The notes under the pieces were generated by a model, which did not search any database, was not told the DNA's origin, and saw only the letters and a program-made list of their open reading frames with translations. Source: an uncultured Oscillospiraceae bacterium (GTDB lineage Bacteria; Bacillota; Clostridia; Oscillospirales; Oscillospiraceae). Taken from it: a stretch of DNA of 27,073 nt. Shown here one piece after another: positions 5,633-14,726 of this stretch; within the stretch, counting starts at the first letter, position 1; each line of letters begins with the position of its first letter. The DNA lies in the NCBI GenBank assembly GCA_910585265.1, contig CAJUCA010000043.1, positions 1-27,073 on the forward strand. The letters are read 5' to 3'. The position numbers were made by a program, and so were the translations under genes.

Positions 5633-7780
5633 ATGTCAAAGCCTCTGCTGTCCATTGGCATCATTTTTAAAAACGAGATCCGCTGTCTGGAGCGGTGCTT
5701 GAAGTCCCTCCAGCCCCTGCGGGATGCCCTGCCATGCGAACTGGTCATGGCGGACACCGGCGCTACAGATGGGAGCCGGGAGATCGCGGAGAAGTACGCG
5801 GACATTTTGTTTGACTTTCCCTGGATCAACGACTTCTCCGCTGCCCGCAACGCGGTGATAGAGCGCTGTTCCGGGCAGTGGTACATGAGCATCGACTGTG
5901 ACGAGTGGGTAGATCCCAACATCGAGGGATATGTCAAATTCCTCACCAGCGACAAGGAGTTTGACTTCGCCTCGGTCATCATCCGCAATTACAATACGCC
6001 GCAGCTGGACGCGGCTGGGAGTTATTCCGACTTTCTGGCGGTGCGTCTGCTGCGCCTGTCTTCCGGCGTTCGGTATGAGGGCGCCATTCATGAGCACTGG
6101 CCCTACAGCGGTGATCTGCGCACCATGATGATTCGAGGGGGCATCTTCCATCACGATGGATATGTCTATCAGGATCCGACAAAGAAGGCCGAAAAACAAA
6201 TGCGGAATATGGATCTGCTGCGCAAGCAACTGGAGCAGGATCCAGATAACCTGATCATTCTGACCCAGTGTGTTGAATCCGGGGACAACCTGCCGGAGAA
6301 GGGGGACTATCTCCGTCGGGCCATGGCCGGGGTCGAGGAGAAGCGGCCCCAATGGGAGCTGTTTGGCGGGCCCATCTACCGCTGCGCGGTTCGGTACGCC
6401 ATTGCGAACAACCTGCCGGAGCTGGAGGAATGGATCGAAAAGGCGGAAACCATGTTTCCTGACTCCATTTTCCTCCGGGTGGAGATTGCGTATTTTGCCT
6501 TTGGAAACGCCTGGAATAAGGATGATTACGCCCAAAGCATATATTGGGGCGAGATGTACCTCCAGGGAGTGAGCGACTATGAGGCTGGGCGGTTCAATCG
6601 AAGCGATATTCTGGCCAGTTCCCTGAACAAGGCTGATTCTCATAGCCGTCTCAGTGTGGCCACAGTGTTGGCCTATGGGTATCTCCACGAGAGGCAGCCG
6701 GAAAAGTGCCTGAAGCTGATGGAGACCTTCCACGGGCGGGAGCTGGATGCCAAGCAGGCCGGGGACTGTGCGCGCAACCTCTGCAACCTGCACAGCCACT
6801 ACAGCCTGGACACCGCCTCCCTGCTGTCGCGGCTTTGGGGTGAGCTGAACGAGCCGGTTCCCACCCAGGCCCAGGCGGACCAGCGCCGCGCCGGGTTCCT
6901 CCAGGTGGGCGCGGGGATGTTTGAAGGGGCATTTATTCGCTCGGAGGGGACGGAGGAGGATGTGCTCCGCCACGCTTACACCGCGTTCCTGCCCCTGGGG
7001 GACAACTGCGAGCTGGGCATTGCGGCGCAGATGCTGGAGACGGAGGACGCCGCCGCACTGGAAGCCCTGCTGGGCAAAGTGGAGGAGCTGGAAAAGCTGC
7101 CCGGTTGCGTGCTGGCCCACGCGCTGCGGTATGGGGTGCGCTTTCCGATCCAAGACCGCCCGCTGACCATAGAGCGGATGGATATATTGGCTGGTGGTAT
7201 CGCCAAGGACAGGGACGAGCTGCATGGTTTGGTGCGGCAGGCGGGGGAGCAGAAGCTCCCTGACAGCGCGCAGGAGCTGGGTTGGGTCCGGGGACTATGT
7301 ATGGCGGCACTGAAAGTGTGCCCGTGGAAGGAGATTGACGGGGAGACCGGGTTAATGCTCTCCAGGGCCTTCGCCAATGTGGAGAAGGCGTATTTGCCGA
7401 TTTGCTATTCAGGCACGGCCCTGACAAGGGATGGACTGTTCCTGCTTCCGCCCCTGCACCGCTTTGGGTTTTACTGTGCCCAGGCGTTCGATGCCCTGGA
7501 CGGCGGGTATGCGGCAGGCTATGTGCGTCTGCTGAGGGAGGGGCTGGCCGTCTGTGAAGGTGTGAAGGACATGGTGGAATTCTTAATCAATAACACCCCG
7601 GAGCTGAAGAACCCCTCTGAGGAATTGAGGTCCATGGCGGAGCAGATCCGGGCAGTTTTGAGCAAGTTCTCTCCACAGGATCCGGCGGTTCAGGCGCTGA
7701 AGCAGAGCGAGGCCTATCAGAAGGTGGCGTATTTGATTGAGGGGATCGCGCCCCCGGTTACTGGTGGGCAGATGCAATAA
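5633..7780 (+). CDS. GT2 glycosyltransferase with C-terminal helical repeats (flagellin glycosylation)
   Basis: The 715-residue product starts with a GT-A domain (about 1-220): SIGIIFKNEIRCLERCLKSL, the nucleotide-sugar pocket ADTGATDGS (40-48) and the metal-binding D-C-D of SIDCDEW (D88, D90). The acceptor-side region YEGAIHEHW follows, then HHDGYVYQDP. The rest is a long alpha-helical, TPR-like region with repeated acidic helices and no recognised catalytic motif. This GT2-plus-TPR layout is typical of the protein O-glycosyltransferases beside flagellin genes in clostridia, and the helical part probably holds the protein acceptor. ATG 5633 has AAGGAGAG about eight bases upstream; the in-frame GTG 5603 lacks a site. 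It is the first gene of the cluster and so the best candidate for the enzyme that puts the first sugar on FliC. The precise donor is unknown. Confidence 0.85.
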   Translation: MSKPLLSIGIIFKNEIRCLERCLKSLQPLRDALPCELVMADTGATDGSREIAEKYADILFDFPWINDFSAARNAVIERCSGQWYMSIDCDEWVDPNIEGYVKFLTSDKEFDFASVIIRNYNTPQLDAAGSYSDFLAVRLLRLSSGVRYEGAIHEHWPYSGDLRTMMIRGGIFHHDGYVYQDPTKKAEKQMRNMDLLRKQLEQDPDNLIILTQCVESGDNLPEKGDYLRRAMAGVEEKRPQWELFGGPIYRCAVRYAIANNLPELEEWIEKAETMFPDSIFLRVEIAYFAFGNAWNKDDYAQSIYWGEMYLQGVSDYEAGRFNRSDILASSLNKADSHSRLSVATVLAYGYLHERQPEKCLKLMETFHGRELDAKQAGDCARNLCNLHSHYSLDTASLLSRLWGELNEPVPTQAQADQRRAGFLQVGAGMFEGAFIRSEGTEEDVLRHAYTAFLPLGDNCELGIAAQMLETEDAAALEALLGKVEELEKLPGCVLAHALRYGVRFPIQDRPLTIERMDILAGGIAKDRDELHGLVRQAGEQKLPDSAQELGWVRGLCMAALKVCPWKEIDGETGLMLSRAFANVEKAYLPICYSGTALTRDGLFLLPPLHRFGFYCAQAFDALDGGYAAGYVRLLREGLAVCEGVKDMVEFLINNTPELKNPSEELRSMAEQIRAVLSKFSPQDPAVQALKQSEAYQKVAYLIEGIAPPVTGGQMQ

Positions 7781-7826
7781 AGCGTGTGCTGAAAAGAAGA
7801 TATGATGCGGCAAGGAGTGGGGATAA

Positions 7827-8870
7827 ATGTTGAATTTTTATCGGGGCAGACGGGTCTTTGTAACCGGGCACACGGGATTTAAGGGGTCCTGGCTGTGTAC
7901 CATTTTGGAGATGGCCGGGGCTGAGGTGACTGGCTATGCTCTTGCGCCTGCCTCGCCCAGCCTGTGCGAGCTCATTGGACCGGGGGAGCGGACGAACTCT
8001 GTTTATGGGGACCTCCGGGATCTGGACAGTCTTTGGGCGGCTTTTGAACGGGCACAGCCGGAGATTGTTTTCCATCTTGCCGCCCAGCCAATTGTCCGGG
8101 AGAGCTACCGCGACCCTGTGGGAACCTATTCCACCAATGTGATGGGGACAGTGCATATTTTGGAGTGCGTCCGCCGGAGCAGCTGTGTCAAAAGTTTTGT
8201 AAACATTACGACAGATAAAGTATATGAAAATCGCCGGTGGCCTTGGGGCTACCGGGAGACAGACCGCTTGGATGGGTTTGATCCCTATTCCAACTCCAAA
8301 TCCTGTTCGGAACTGGTAACGGACAGCTATCGGGACAGTTTTCTGAAGGCCCAAGGGGTGGCGGTCAGCACCGCCCGGGCGGGGAATGTGATCGGCGGCG
8401 GGGATTTTGCCGCGGACCGAATTATTCCCGACTGCGTCTGCGCCGTTCAGAATGGAGAACCCATCCAACTGCGCAATCCCAGTTCGGTCCGGCCATATCA
8501 GCATATGCTGGACCCGCTGTCGGCCTACCTGCTGATCGCCCAGAAGCAATACGAGGATTTCGGCTTGGCGGGCAGCTATAATGTGGGGCCGGACAGCTGC
8601 GACTGTTTGACTACGGGGCAGCTGGCGGACCTATTCTGCAAAGCCTGGGGTGAGCCCGCCCGATGGGAATGCGTTGGGCACAGCGGCCCCCATGAAGATG
8701 CGATCCTGAAGCTGGACTGCGCGAAGATACGCGCGGTGCTGGGCTGGCAGCCCAAGTGGCACGCGGAGCGGGCAGTTGCGGAGACGGTGGCCTGGGCCAA
8801 GGCGTGGCTGAGCAAACAAGATTTGATGCAGTGTATGACGGCGCAGATCCAGGCATTCTTTAATGAATAA
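7827..8870 (+). CDS. rfbG: CDP-glucose 4,6-dehydratase
   Basis: This 347-residue extended short-chain dehydrogenase converts CDP-glucose to CDP-4-keto-6-deoxyglucose using bound NAD. Visible signatures are the NAD-binding loop GHTGFKG (14-20), HLAAQPIVRESY (the dehydratase-specific block), TTDKVYENRRWPWGYRE with T129/D130, the catalytic YSNSK (Y154, K158), and ARAGNVIGGGDFAADRIIPD and RNPSSVRPYQHMLDPL, both typical of RfbG. Length and ends match the family. The RfbF that makes its substrate is encoded downstream in the same cluster (14727). An AGGAG-type site precedes the ATG. One of the firmest functional calls in the window. Confidence 0.95.
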   Translation: MLNFYRGRRVFVTGHTGFKGSWLCTILEMAGAEVTGYALAPASPSLCELIGPGERTNSVYGDLRDLDSLWAAFERAQPEIVFHLAAQPIVRESYRDPVGTYSTNVMGTVHILECVRRSSCVKSFVNITTDKVYENRRWPWGYRETDRLDGFDPYSNSKSCSELVTDSYRDSFLKAQGVAVSTARAGNVIGGGDFAADRIIPDCVCAVQNGEPIQLRNPSSVRPYQHMLDPLSAYLLIAQKQYEDFGLAGSYNVGPDSCDCLTTGQLADLFCKAWGEPARWECVGHSGPHEDAILKLDCAKIRAVLGWQPKWHAERAVAETVAWAKAWLSKQDLMQCMTAQIQAFFNE

Positions 8871-8914
8871 ATCATGCAGGGCCGTTGTCAAAATAAAATT
8901 CAGGAGAAATTCAA

Positions 8915-10064
8915 ATGGATATATATTGCCCTTGCTGTGGAGCGAAAACAGGGCGTCTTTTATGTCAGGTTAGCTCTATTCCCGTGATGGTGAACCAATT
9001 ATGCAGGACCGAAAGGGCGGCGAGGGCGGTCCTCCGGGGCGATATCGCCCTGGTGTGCTGTGAGGAATGCGGGACGGTCTGGAATTGCAGCTATTACCCG
9101 GAAAAATTGTCTTACGACGCCAAATATGATAATTCCCAAGACCTGGGGCGGGAATATCGGGCGCATTTCAGGCGGATGGTTGACTTTTTAAGCTCCAATG
9201 TAGAATTGAAAGGGAAAAGGGTTCTGGAAATTGGCTGTGGGAAAGGGCTTTTTTTGACTTCCCTGGCAAAAGAAACCGGATGCTTGGCCTGCGGAGTTGA
9301 CCCCAGCTATTTGGGGGAAGAAAAAAGTGCGGATGGATTGTGCGCTTTCCTCAAGAAAGCATATGACCAGGAGCTGGCCCGGGCTCTGGGGGAGGGAACC
9401 TTTGACTGCGTCATCATGCGGCAGGTGTTCGACCAATTGCCGAACCCCAGGGTGATGATGCAAACGATTGCCTCTAACCTCCGAGACGGCGGGTACCTGT
9501 ATGTGGAAGGGCTGGAGTTCCAGAACCTGCTGAATCAGCGGTCTATCTTGGATTTAAGTTATGAGCGGTATACGTACTTTACCGCTGAATCGCTGAACAA
9601 ATAGCGTTTACCGATAGTTTTCAGGGGCAGTACATGGCGGTGCTTGGTCGGAAAAATGCGAAGGGCACTGTCCCTGCCGGCTGTGGATACCGCGCCCAGG
9701 AGGCGTCCCGCCCATGGGTTGCGGAGCAGGATTTGCAGCGGGCTGGGGAGAGGCTGGCAGAGCTGGGGAGGGAGGGGAACGTTGCGCTCTGGGGGCCGCA
9801 AACCGGGGCGTTATGTTCTGCAACCTGCTTGACAGGAAGGGCGCGTTGATTGACTGCGTGGTTGATATCCTACCCGCTAAACAGGGAGGATTCCTGCCGG
9901 GAAGCGGGCACCCGATTATAGTGCCCGAGGAACTGGAAGCCCACGGGATCAGCTGGGTGATTGCGGCTAACAGAAATTATGAGCAGGAGATCAAAGCGCG
10001 TCTGCAAGATATGGGAAGCAGGGCGGCTGTCTTGACCGCCGAGGAGATTTTGGGACTGGATTGA
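8915..10064 (+). pseudogene. Sugar C-methyltransferase, split by two frameshifts
   Basis: The first open frame (8915-9604, 229 residues) has the Cys-rich zinc-binding N-terminus (CPCCG, then CCEECGTVW) and the SAM motif VLEIGCGKGLFL of NDP-sugar C-methyltransferases, but stops at ESLNK. The family's missing C-terminal domain continues downstream in other frames: IAFTDSFQGQYMAVLGRK in the next frame from 9601, then GVMFCNLLDRKG and VDILPAKQGGFLPGSGHP in a third, ending at 10064. Adding one A in the A-run at 9599-9601 and one G in the G-run at 9791-9795 restores a continuous protein of about 384 residues, close to family length. Both lesions are single-base losses in homopolymers, so a sequencing error is as likely as real decay. 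If intact it would add a C-methyl branch to the keto-sugar made by RfbG. The neighbours are unaffected. Confidence 0.85.
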
Positions 10065-10083
10065 CAAGCTGGGAGGGCTTTTT

Positions 10084-11592
10084 ATGGAAGAAAATGGTCA
10101 GATGCGCGTGGTGAATACGGATCATTTGACACCGCCGACGGCATCAAATGATCTGTATGCCTCCCGCAAAAGCGTGTACGAGCGGCTGTTGAGTGGGATG
10201 CCGGAGGTGACCATCTGCGTCCTGGCGTATAACCGGCTGGAAAAAACGCGGCGCTGTGTGGAGTCCATTTTGAAGTATACCCGGGGCGTTACCTATGAGC
10301 TGCTTTTGGTGGATAACGGCTCTGAGGACGGCACGCTGGAGTATTTTCAGTCAATCCAATATCAAAACAAGAAAATTCTCCATATCACCAAAAATTTGGG
10401 GGCCCTGTACGCCACAAACCTTGCCATGCGGTCGTTCTCCGGGCGATACTTTGCGCTGGTCATCAACGATGCCATCGTTACAAAAAACTGGCTGTCCAAC
10501 CTGCTGCGGTGTTTTGAGTCCGACCCCAAGATTGGCATGGTCACGCCGGGCGCGTCCAATGTCAGCAATTTGCAGGAGATTCCGCTCTCCTTTTCCTCTT
10601 ATGAGGAAATGCAGCAAAAGGCGGCGGCTTATAACCAAAGCGACCCGAGGAAGTGGGAACAGCGCGTCCGGCTGGTGGCGATCATCTACCTGCTAAAGCG
10701 GGAGGTGGTGGATCTGATCGGGCTGGATGACCCCGGATTTTTCCACGACTTTGAGGAGGACGACCTCAGCGCCCGAGTCCGCAGGTCGGGCTACAAGCTG
10801 ATGGTGTGCATGGATACGTTTATCCACCACGACCACGATTTCCGCCACGGGGAGGAAAAGGACCAGGCCCAGTTCCAAGCCTCCATTGAAGCGGGCCGCA
10901 AAAATTTTATGGACAAGTACCATGGGTTGGACAGCTGGTCGGATATGTCAAACTATGAGATGTATTTGGACATAGGGCCCATTCCAGGAAAACGGAAGGA
11001 TAAGCCGGAAATCCTGGGCGTGGATGCGATGTGCGGGACGCCCATTCTGCAAATTAAAAACCAGCTGCGGCGCAATGGGATGATGGAGGCCGGCATGTGG
11101 GGGTTTACAACCCAGGCAAAGCATTTCTGCGACTTGCAGACGGTCTGCGACCATGTGACCTGTGACCGAATAGATCGACTGGGGGATTTTCTTGAAAACA
11201 AAGTGTTTGACTACATTGTACTGGGAAACGCCGTCAACACGTATGCGGAGCTGCCCCGACTGCTGCGGCTTTTGCTGGGGGCCCTGCGCCCTTCCGGGAC
11301 GCTGTTTTTGAAGCTGCGCAATAGCTTGGATATTGCCGCATACCTCACCATCATGGGGAGGAGCTTTCAGCTGAACGAATTTGTCACCATGATCAGCGCA
11401 GAGCAGTTTAACCAAATCCTTGAGCTGCTGAAGGTTCAGGCGTGCAATATCACCCGCATCCCCCATCAGATGGATGAACAGTCAAAAAAGGCGCTTCGGG
11501 CAGCGTTGGAGAACAGCCGCCTGACAGCTGATGTCCAGACGGCCATGGACGGTTTGCTGACCAGCGAGTATGGCTACCGCATTACCAAATAA
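10084..11592 (+). CDS. GT2 glycosyltransferase fused to a methyltransferase-like domain
   Basis: The 502-residue product has two parts. Residues about 40-260 are a GT2 domain of the rhamnosyltransferase type: TICVLAYNRLEKTRRCVESI, LLVDNGSEDGT, NLGALYATNLAM, VINDAIV (N128-D129 at the metal site, where many family members have D-x-D or N-N-D) and DFEEDDLSARVRRSGY. Residues about 300-490 look like a Rossmann methyltransferase (FDYIVLGNAVNTYAELPRLL, then ALRPSGTLFLKLR), but motif I is poorly preserved, so this half may be inactive or structural. GGGAGG precedes the ATG and the gene starts 19 bp after the broken C-methyltransferase. It probably extends the flagellin glycan. The linkage cannot be read from sequence. 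Confidence 0.8.
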   Translation: MEENGQMRVVNTDHLTPPTASNDLYASRKSVYERLLSGMPEVTICVLAYNRLEKTRRCVESILKYTRGVTYELLLVDNGSEDGTLEYFQSIQYQNKKILHITKNLGALYATNLAMRSFSGRYFALVINDAIVTKNWLSNLLRCFESDPKIGMVTPGASNVSNLQEIPLSFSSYEEMQQKAAAYNQSDPRKWEQRVRLVAIIYLLKREVVDLIGLDDPGFFHDFEEDDLSARVRRSGYKLMVCMDTFIHHDHDFRHGEEKDQAQFQASIEAGRKNFMDKYHGLDSWSDMSNYEMYLDIGPIPGKRKDKPEILGVDAMCGTPILQIKNQLRRNGMMEAGMWGFTTQAKHFCDLQTVCDHVTCDRIDRLGDFLENKVFDYIVLGNAVNTYAELPRLLRLLLGALRPSGTLFLKLRNSLDIAAYLTIMGRSFQLNEFVTMISAEQFNQILELLKVQACNITRIPHQMDEQSKKALRAALENSRLTADVQTAMDGLLTSEYGYRITK

Positions 11593-11606
11593 GGAGGTCT
11601 GCTGAA

Positions 11607-12620
11607 ATGTCGAAATTTCTCACGCCCGAGGACTGCAACCGGAAGCGGGAGCGCCTCCATGAAGTCCTTCCGCTGGTAAACGGGCCGTTTTGCATCCGCT
11701 TTATGGTGACAAATATCTGCAATTTCAGGTGCTACTATTGCCGGCAGGCTGAAGACGCGGAGCATCGGGAGAAGATCGGGCTGGACTGCGGAATCATGAG
11801 CTTCGATGATTTTAAGCGGTGCATCGACCATTTGGAGGGGTTTGAGCGGTTCAAGGTGTTCAACTTCACCGGCGGCGGCGAGCCGCTGACCCATAGAGAC
11901 ATTGCCCGCATGGTGGAGTACGTCAAGAAAAAGGATTTTACAAAATCCATTGAAATCACGACCAATGCGGCCTTGCTGACGCATGAGATGAGCGACGCGC
12001 TGCTTTCCGCAGGGGCGGACAGGATCAAGGTGTCCCTTCAGGGGCGCTCCAGCCAGGAGTACAAAGACACCTGCGGCGTAGCCGTGGATTATGACCGGTT
12101 CAAAGAGCAGCTGTGCTATTTCCGCGACCACAAGGGGCCGGGAGTGGTTCTGTTCGCGAAAATCATTGACGAGATGGTTCCGACGCCGGAGGCGCGGCAG
12201 AGTTTTATCGAGGAATACCGGGATATTGTGGACGAGTACGAAATTGAGTGCCTTTACCCAACGCCCGCAGCAGAATCGGAGAAAAAACTGGAGTATGGCA
12301 ACACCCTGTATGGGAATGTTGTGAACCGATACAACGTCTGTCCTCAGCCCTTCTATTCTGCGACGGTGTTCCCCAATGGGTATGCCTATCCGTGCTGTCT
12401 GTTGCCGAACCCCGCCCCGCTGTGCAATTTGGTGACGGAACGGCTGGCAGATCACTGGCACGGTGCAAGGCACAGGGAGCTGCTGCTGGGCCTGCTGAGG
12501 GGCGAGCGGGGTCAGATCCCGGTGTGCGCGGACTGCACGCTGTTCAGCTATGTCAGTGCGCCGAACGACAACCTTGACCCATATGCGGCGGAGCTGCTGA
12601 AAAAGTATGAAAATCTGTGA
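11607..12620 (+). CDS. Radical SAM/SPASM-domain enzyme
   Basis: The 337-residue product binds the radical-generating 4Fe-4S cluster through C38, C42 and C45 in ICNFRCYYC (the CX3CX2C signature). NFTGGGEPLTH is the SAM-binding GGE block. The C-terminal third carries a SPASM-like set of cysteines for further Fe-S clusters (YNVCPQPF, then AYPCCLLP, LCNL, VCADCTLF). The enzyme is cytosolic and oxygen-sensitive, fitting an anaerobe. The substrate cannot be told from sequence. In this setting it may modify the glycan precursor or a flagellin residue. It is directly followed by an alkaline-phosphatase-superfamily gene, which recalls sulfatase plus maturase pairs, but that partner lacks the Cys/Ser a maturase would convert, so I do not call it an anSME. 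AAGGAGG lies close before the ATG. Confidence 0.88.
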   Translation: MSKFLTPEDCNRKRERLHEVLPLVNGPFCIRFMVTNICNFRCYYCRQAEDAEHREKIGLDCGIMSFDDFKRCIDHLEGFERFKVFNFTGGGEPLTHRDIARMVEYVKKKDFTKSIEITTNAALLTHEMSDALLSAGADRIKVSLQGRSSQEYKDTCGVAVDYDRFKEQLCYFRDHKGPGVVLFAKIIDEMVPTPEARQSFIEEYRDIVDEYEIECLYPTPAAESEKKLEYGNTLYGNVVNRYNVCPQPFYSATVFPNGYAYPCCLLPNPAPLCNLVTERLADHWHGARHRELLLGLLRGERGQIPVCADCTLFSYVSAPNDNLDPYAAELLKKYENL

Positions 12621-12636
12621 CCAATGAGGGGTATCT

Positions 12637-14688
12637 ATGGGCCTTTTAAATGATATTTTGGAGCATTCGGATCTGGAGCCTGCCCAGCTGCTTTCGTACA
12701 TTGGCGAATACGAGGCTGTCCAGCCCTATGACTGCATGATTGATACAGCCCGGGCGGTGGTGTCATTTTTTGCGGAAGATTATGAGGCTGCGGAAAAATG
12801 GATTTTAGGTGCGCTGGGAAAAAATCCAACCAATCACATGAACCATTTTTATTACGCCCTGATTGCCAAGGCCCAGGGGCAGTATTTGACCGCGGCGGTG
12901 GAATGCTGGATCGCGATCAATTTTGCCACTCAGTTTGGGACGCCTCCTGGTTGGGACGCTTTACTCAAGCAGCTGAACAATGTGCTGGAGGAAATCGGGC
13001 CAAAGCTGAACCAGGACGAGCTCCAAGAGTTCATACACCGAAGGAATGTTCTGAAGTCACCGGGCAGTTTTTTCCCGGCGTACTATCTTTGCGAAAAAGA
13101 ACAATGGACTGTATTCACAGGCAGTTTTCTGTATTATGACGCCAGGAGAGCCTATAACGATTATGTGGGCTTCTGGGGACAAGCGCATATGGATATCTTT
13201 TCATATACCTTGTTGCAGCAGCTTAAAAGTGGCGGAAACTACAACCTGTACGCCGTGACGCCCACGGAAATATGGAAGGCGCAAAAAACCAAGATAGCCA
13301 CGCTCAAACAGGGGGCGCAGGTCTTGGCGGTGGCCGCAACCGCCCCAAATCAGAAAATCAGCATCGCTGCGCATAAAGGGAAAGGCATGGACTTCACTCT
13401 GGCTGCGCCGGATATTTATCACTATGTCAACCTGAATGAGCCTGCCTCCCTGACCTCCGAACAGGATTTTATTGTGTCTAAACCGATTCAGATGAAGGGC
13501 GCGCCGGGGAAGAAACGGCTGATTTTGACGATTTTTATGGACGCCCTCTCCCAGCACTATTTGACGGATACGGATTACGCGTGTATGCCCAACACCCGGG
13601 AATTCTTTGGGAAAGGGACCATTTTTAAAAACTGCTATGCCACGGGCGAGTGGACGCATCCGTCGGTGGCCTCGCTGAATACCGGCCTGTATACGACCCA
13701 TCACCACGTCATTTACCGCAGTTCAGCTTATCAATATCCCCCGCAGAGCAAAACGGTGGGCGAGATTTTCAGCGAAGGCGGATATTTTACATTCCTTGCC
13801 TCCGGTTCCGTAGGGACGTCTCCATATATGGGCGGCTTGCGGGGGTTTGACAGGTCGATTCAGAAATCGTGTATGGGTTTTCCTGACAGTCATCTGATTT
13901 CAGATGTGCTGGAGCATATGGAGGGATTCTCCAACGCAAATAAATTTATTTCATTGGGTTTATTTGATGTCCATCGCGTATTAGAAGACACCTCAGATTA
14001 TGTTCCAAATTTAACGCTTCCACAGCAGACGAGCCTCTCTTTCCGTGACTCCTTAGCAAAAACGGGAGAAGGGAAAAAAAGCGTGTGGATGCATCACGCG
14101 GAATCCTATGTGCGGAAATATCAAGCGGGCCTGAAAGAGTGCGACCGCCAGCTGAAAATTATATTTGATTATATCACCTCTCACTATAAAGAGGACGAAT
14201 ACTTAGTTTGTTTCTATTCTGATCATGGAACCCCGGTTCTGAGCAAAGAAGACTATCTGCTGAAAACGATGCAGACCAACTCGGTGCTGATGCTCCGGGG
14301 CGGCGGAGTGCCCGCCCAGGTGTCGGAGGAGTACGTCAACCACTTTGACTACCTGCCCATCCTGGCAAAGCTGGCGGACGTGCCCTTCGATTTTTCGGGG
14401 CACGACTGCGTCCTGCCACGCGCGTTTGGCGGGCCCGGCCGGGATTTCGTCTATACGGAGTCCATCTACCACGGGCAGACCTATAAGGCGGCTGTCCGGA
14501 CGGAGGAATTTGAATGCCGGTTTGAGACGAAGGGCTTTACCGGCAACGATGGCCTGATCGACCTCTCCCAAGGCTTTACGATGAAGGTCCTCTCCATGGA
14601 AACCGGGGAGGAGATCCGGGACGGGGAGCTATCCGAGGACTTTGAAGCCATCGTGTTCGACCATATCAAAGAGAACATCAAATACTGA
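12637..14688 (+). CDS. Sulfatase-like/alkaline phosphatase superfamily protein with N-terminal helical domain
   Basis: Residues about 1-290 of 683 are a helical, TPR-like region plus a small alpha/beta part. The rest is a sulfatase/phosphotransferase fold. Metal and catalytic elements are LTIFMDALSQ (D302), the nucleophile region EWTHPSVASLNTG with T340, LGLFDVHR, and YSDHGTPV (D529, H530). True type I sulfatases have C/S-x-P-x-R at the nucleophile; here it is T-H-P-S-V. A Thr nucleophile without the Arg is what phosphoethanolamine and phosphoglycerol transferases (EptA, LtaS) use. I therefore expect a phospho-transferase or phosphodiesterase acting on the glycan rather than a sulfatase. No signal peptide or membrane segment is seen, so it is probably cytosolic, unlike EptA and LtaS. 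The gene is preceded by TGAGGGGT. Family firm, reaction uncertain. Confidence 0.82.
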   Translation: MGLLNDILEHSDLEPAQLLSYIGEYEAVQPYDCMIDTARAVVSFFAEDYEAAEKWILGALGKNPTNHMNHFYYALIAKAQGQYLTAAVECWIAINFATQFGTPPGWDALLKQLNNVLEEIGPKLNQDELQEFIHRRNVLKSPGSFFPAYYLCEKEQWTVFTGSFLYYDARRAYNDYVGFWGQAHMDIFSYTLLQQLKSGGNYNLYAVTPTEIWKAQKTKIATLKQGAQVLAVAATAPNQKISIAAHKGKGMDFTLAAPDIYHYVNLNEPASLTSEQDFIVSKPIQMKGAPGKKRLILTIFMDALSQHYLTDTDYACMPNTREFFGKGTIFKNCYATGEWTHPSVASLNTGLYTTHHHVIYRSSAYQYPPQSKTVGEIFSEGGYFTFLASGSVGTSPYMGGLRGFDRSIQKSCMGFPDSHLISDVLEHMEGFSNANKFISLGLFDVHRVLEDTSDYVPNLTLPQQTSLSFRDSLAKTGEGKKSVWMHHAESYVRKYQAGLKECDRQLKIIFDYITSHYKEDEYLVCFYSDHGTPVLSKEDYLLKTMQTNSVLMLRGGGVPAQVSEEYVNHFDYLPILAKLADVPFDFSGHDCVLPRAFGGPGRDFVYTESIYHGQTYKAAVRTEEFECRFETKGFTGNDGLIDLSQGFTMKVLSMETGEEIRDGELSEDFEAIVFDHIKENIKY

Positions 14689-14726
14689 GCGGCGGTTCGC
14701 CGCGGGGGGAAGGGAATGGGAGCGCG

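Noticed and set aside
10189..10198. TTGAGTGGGA, a 10-base match to 2951-2960 in the guide RNA region
   Set aside because: It lies inside a glycosyltransferase coding sequence and does not start at the predicted guide start; treated as a chance match and used as a caution for the 11-base match.
12637..14688. Formylglycine sulfatase with the adjacent radical SAM protein as its maturase
   Set aside because: The C/S-x-P-x-R motif needed for formylglycine formation is absent (T-H-P-S-V instead).
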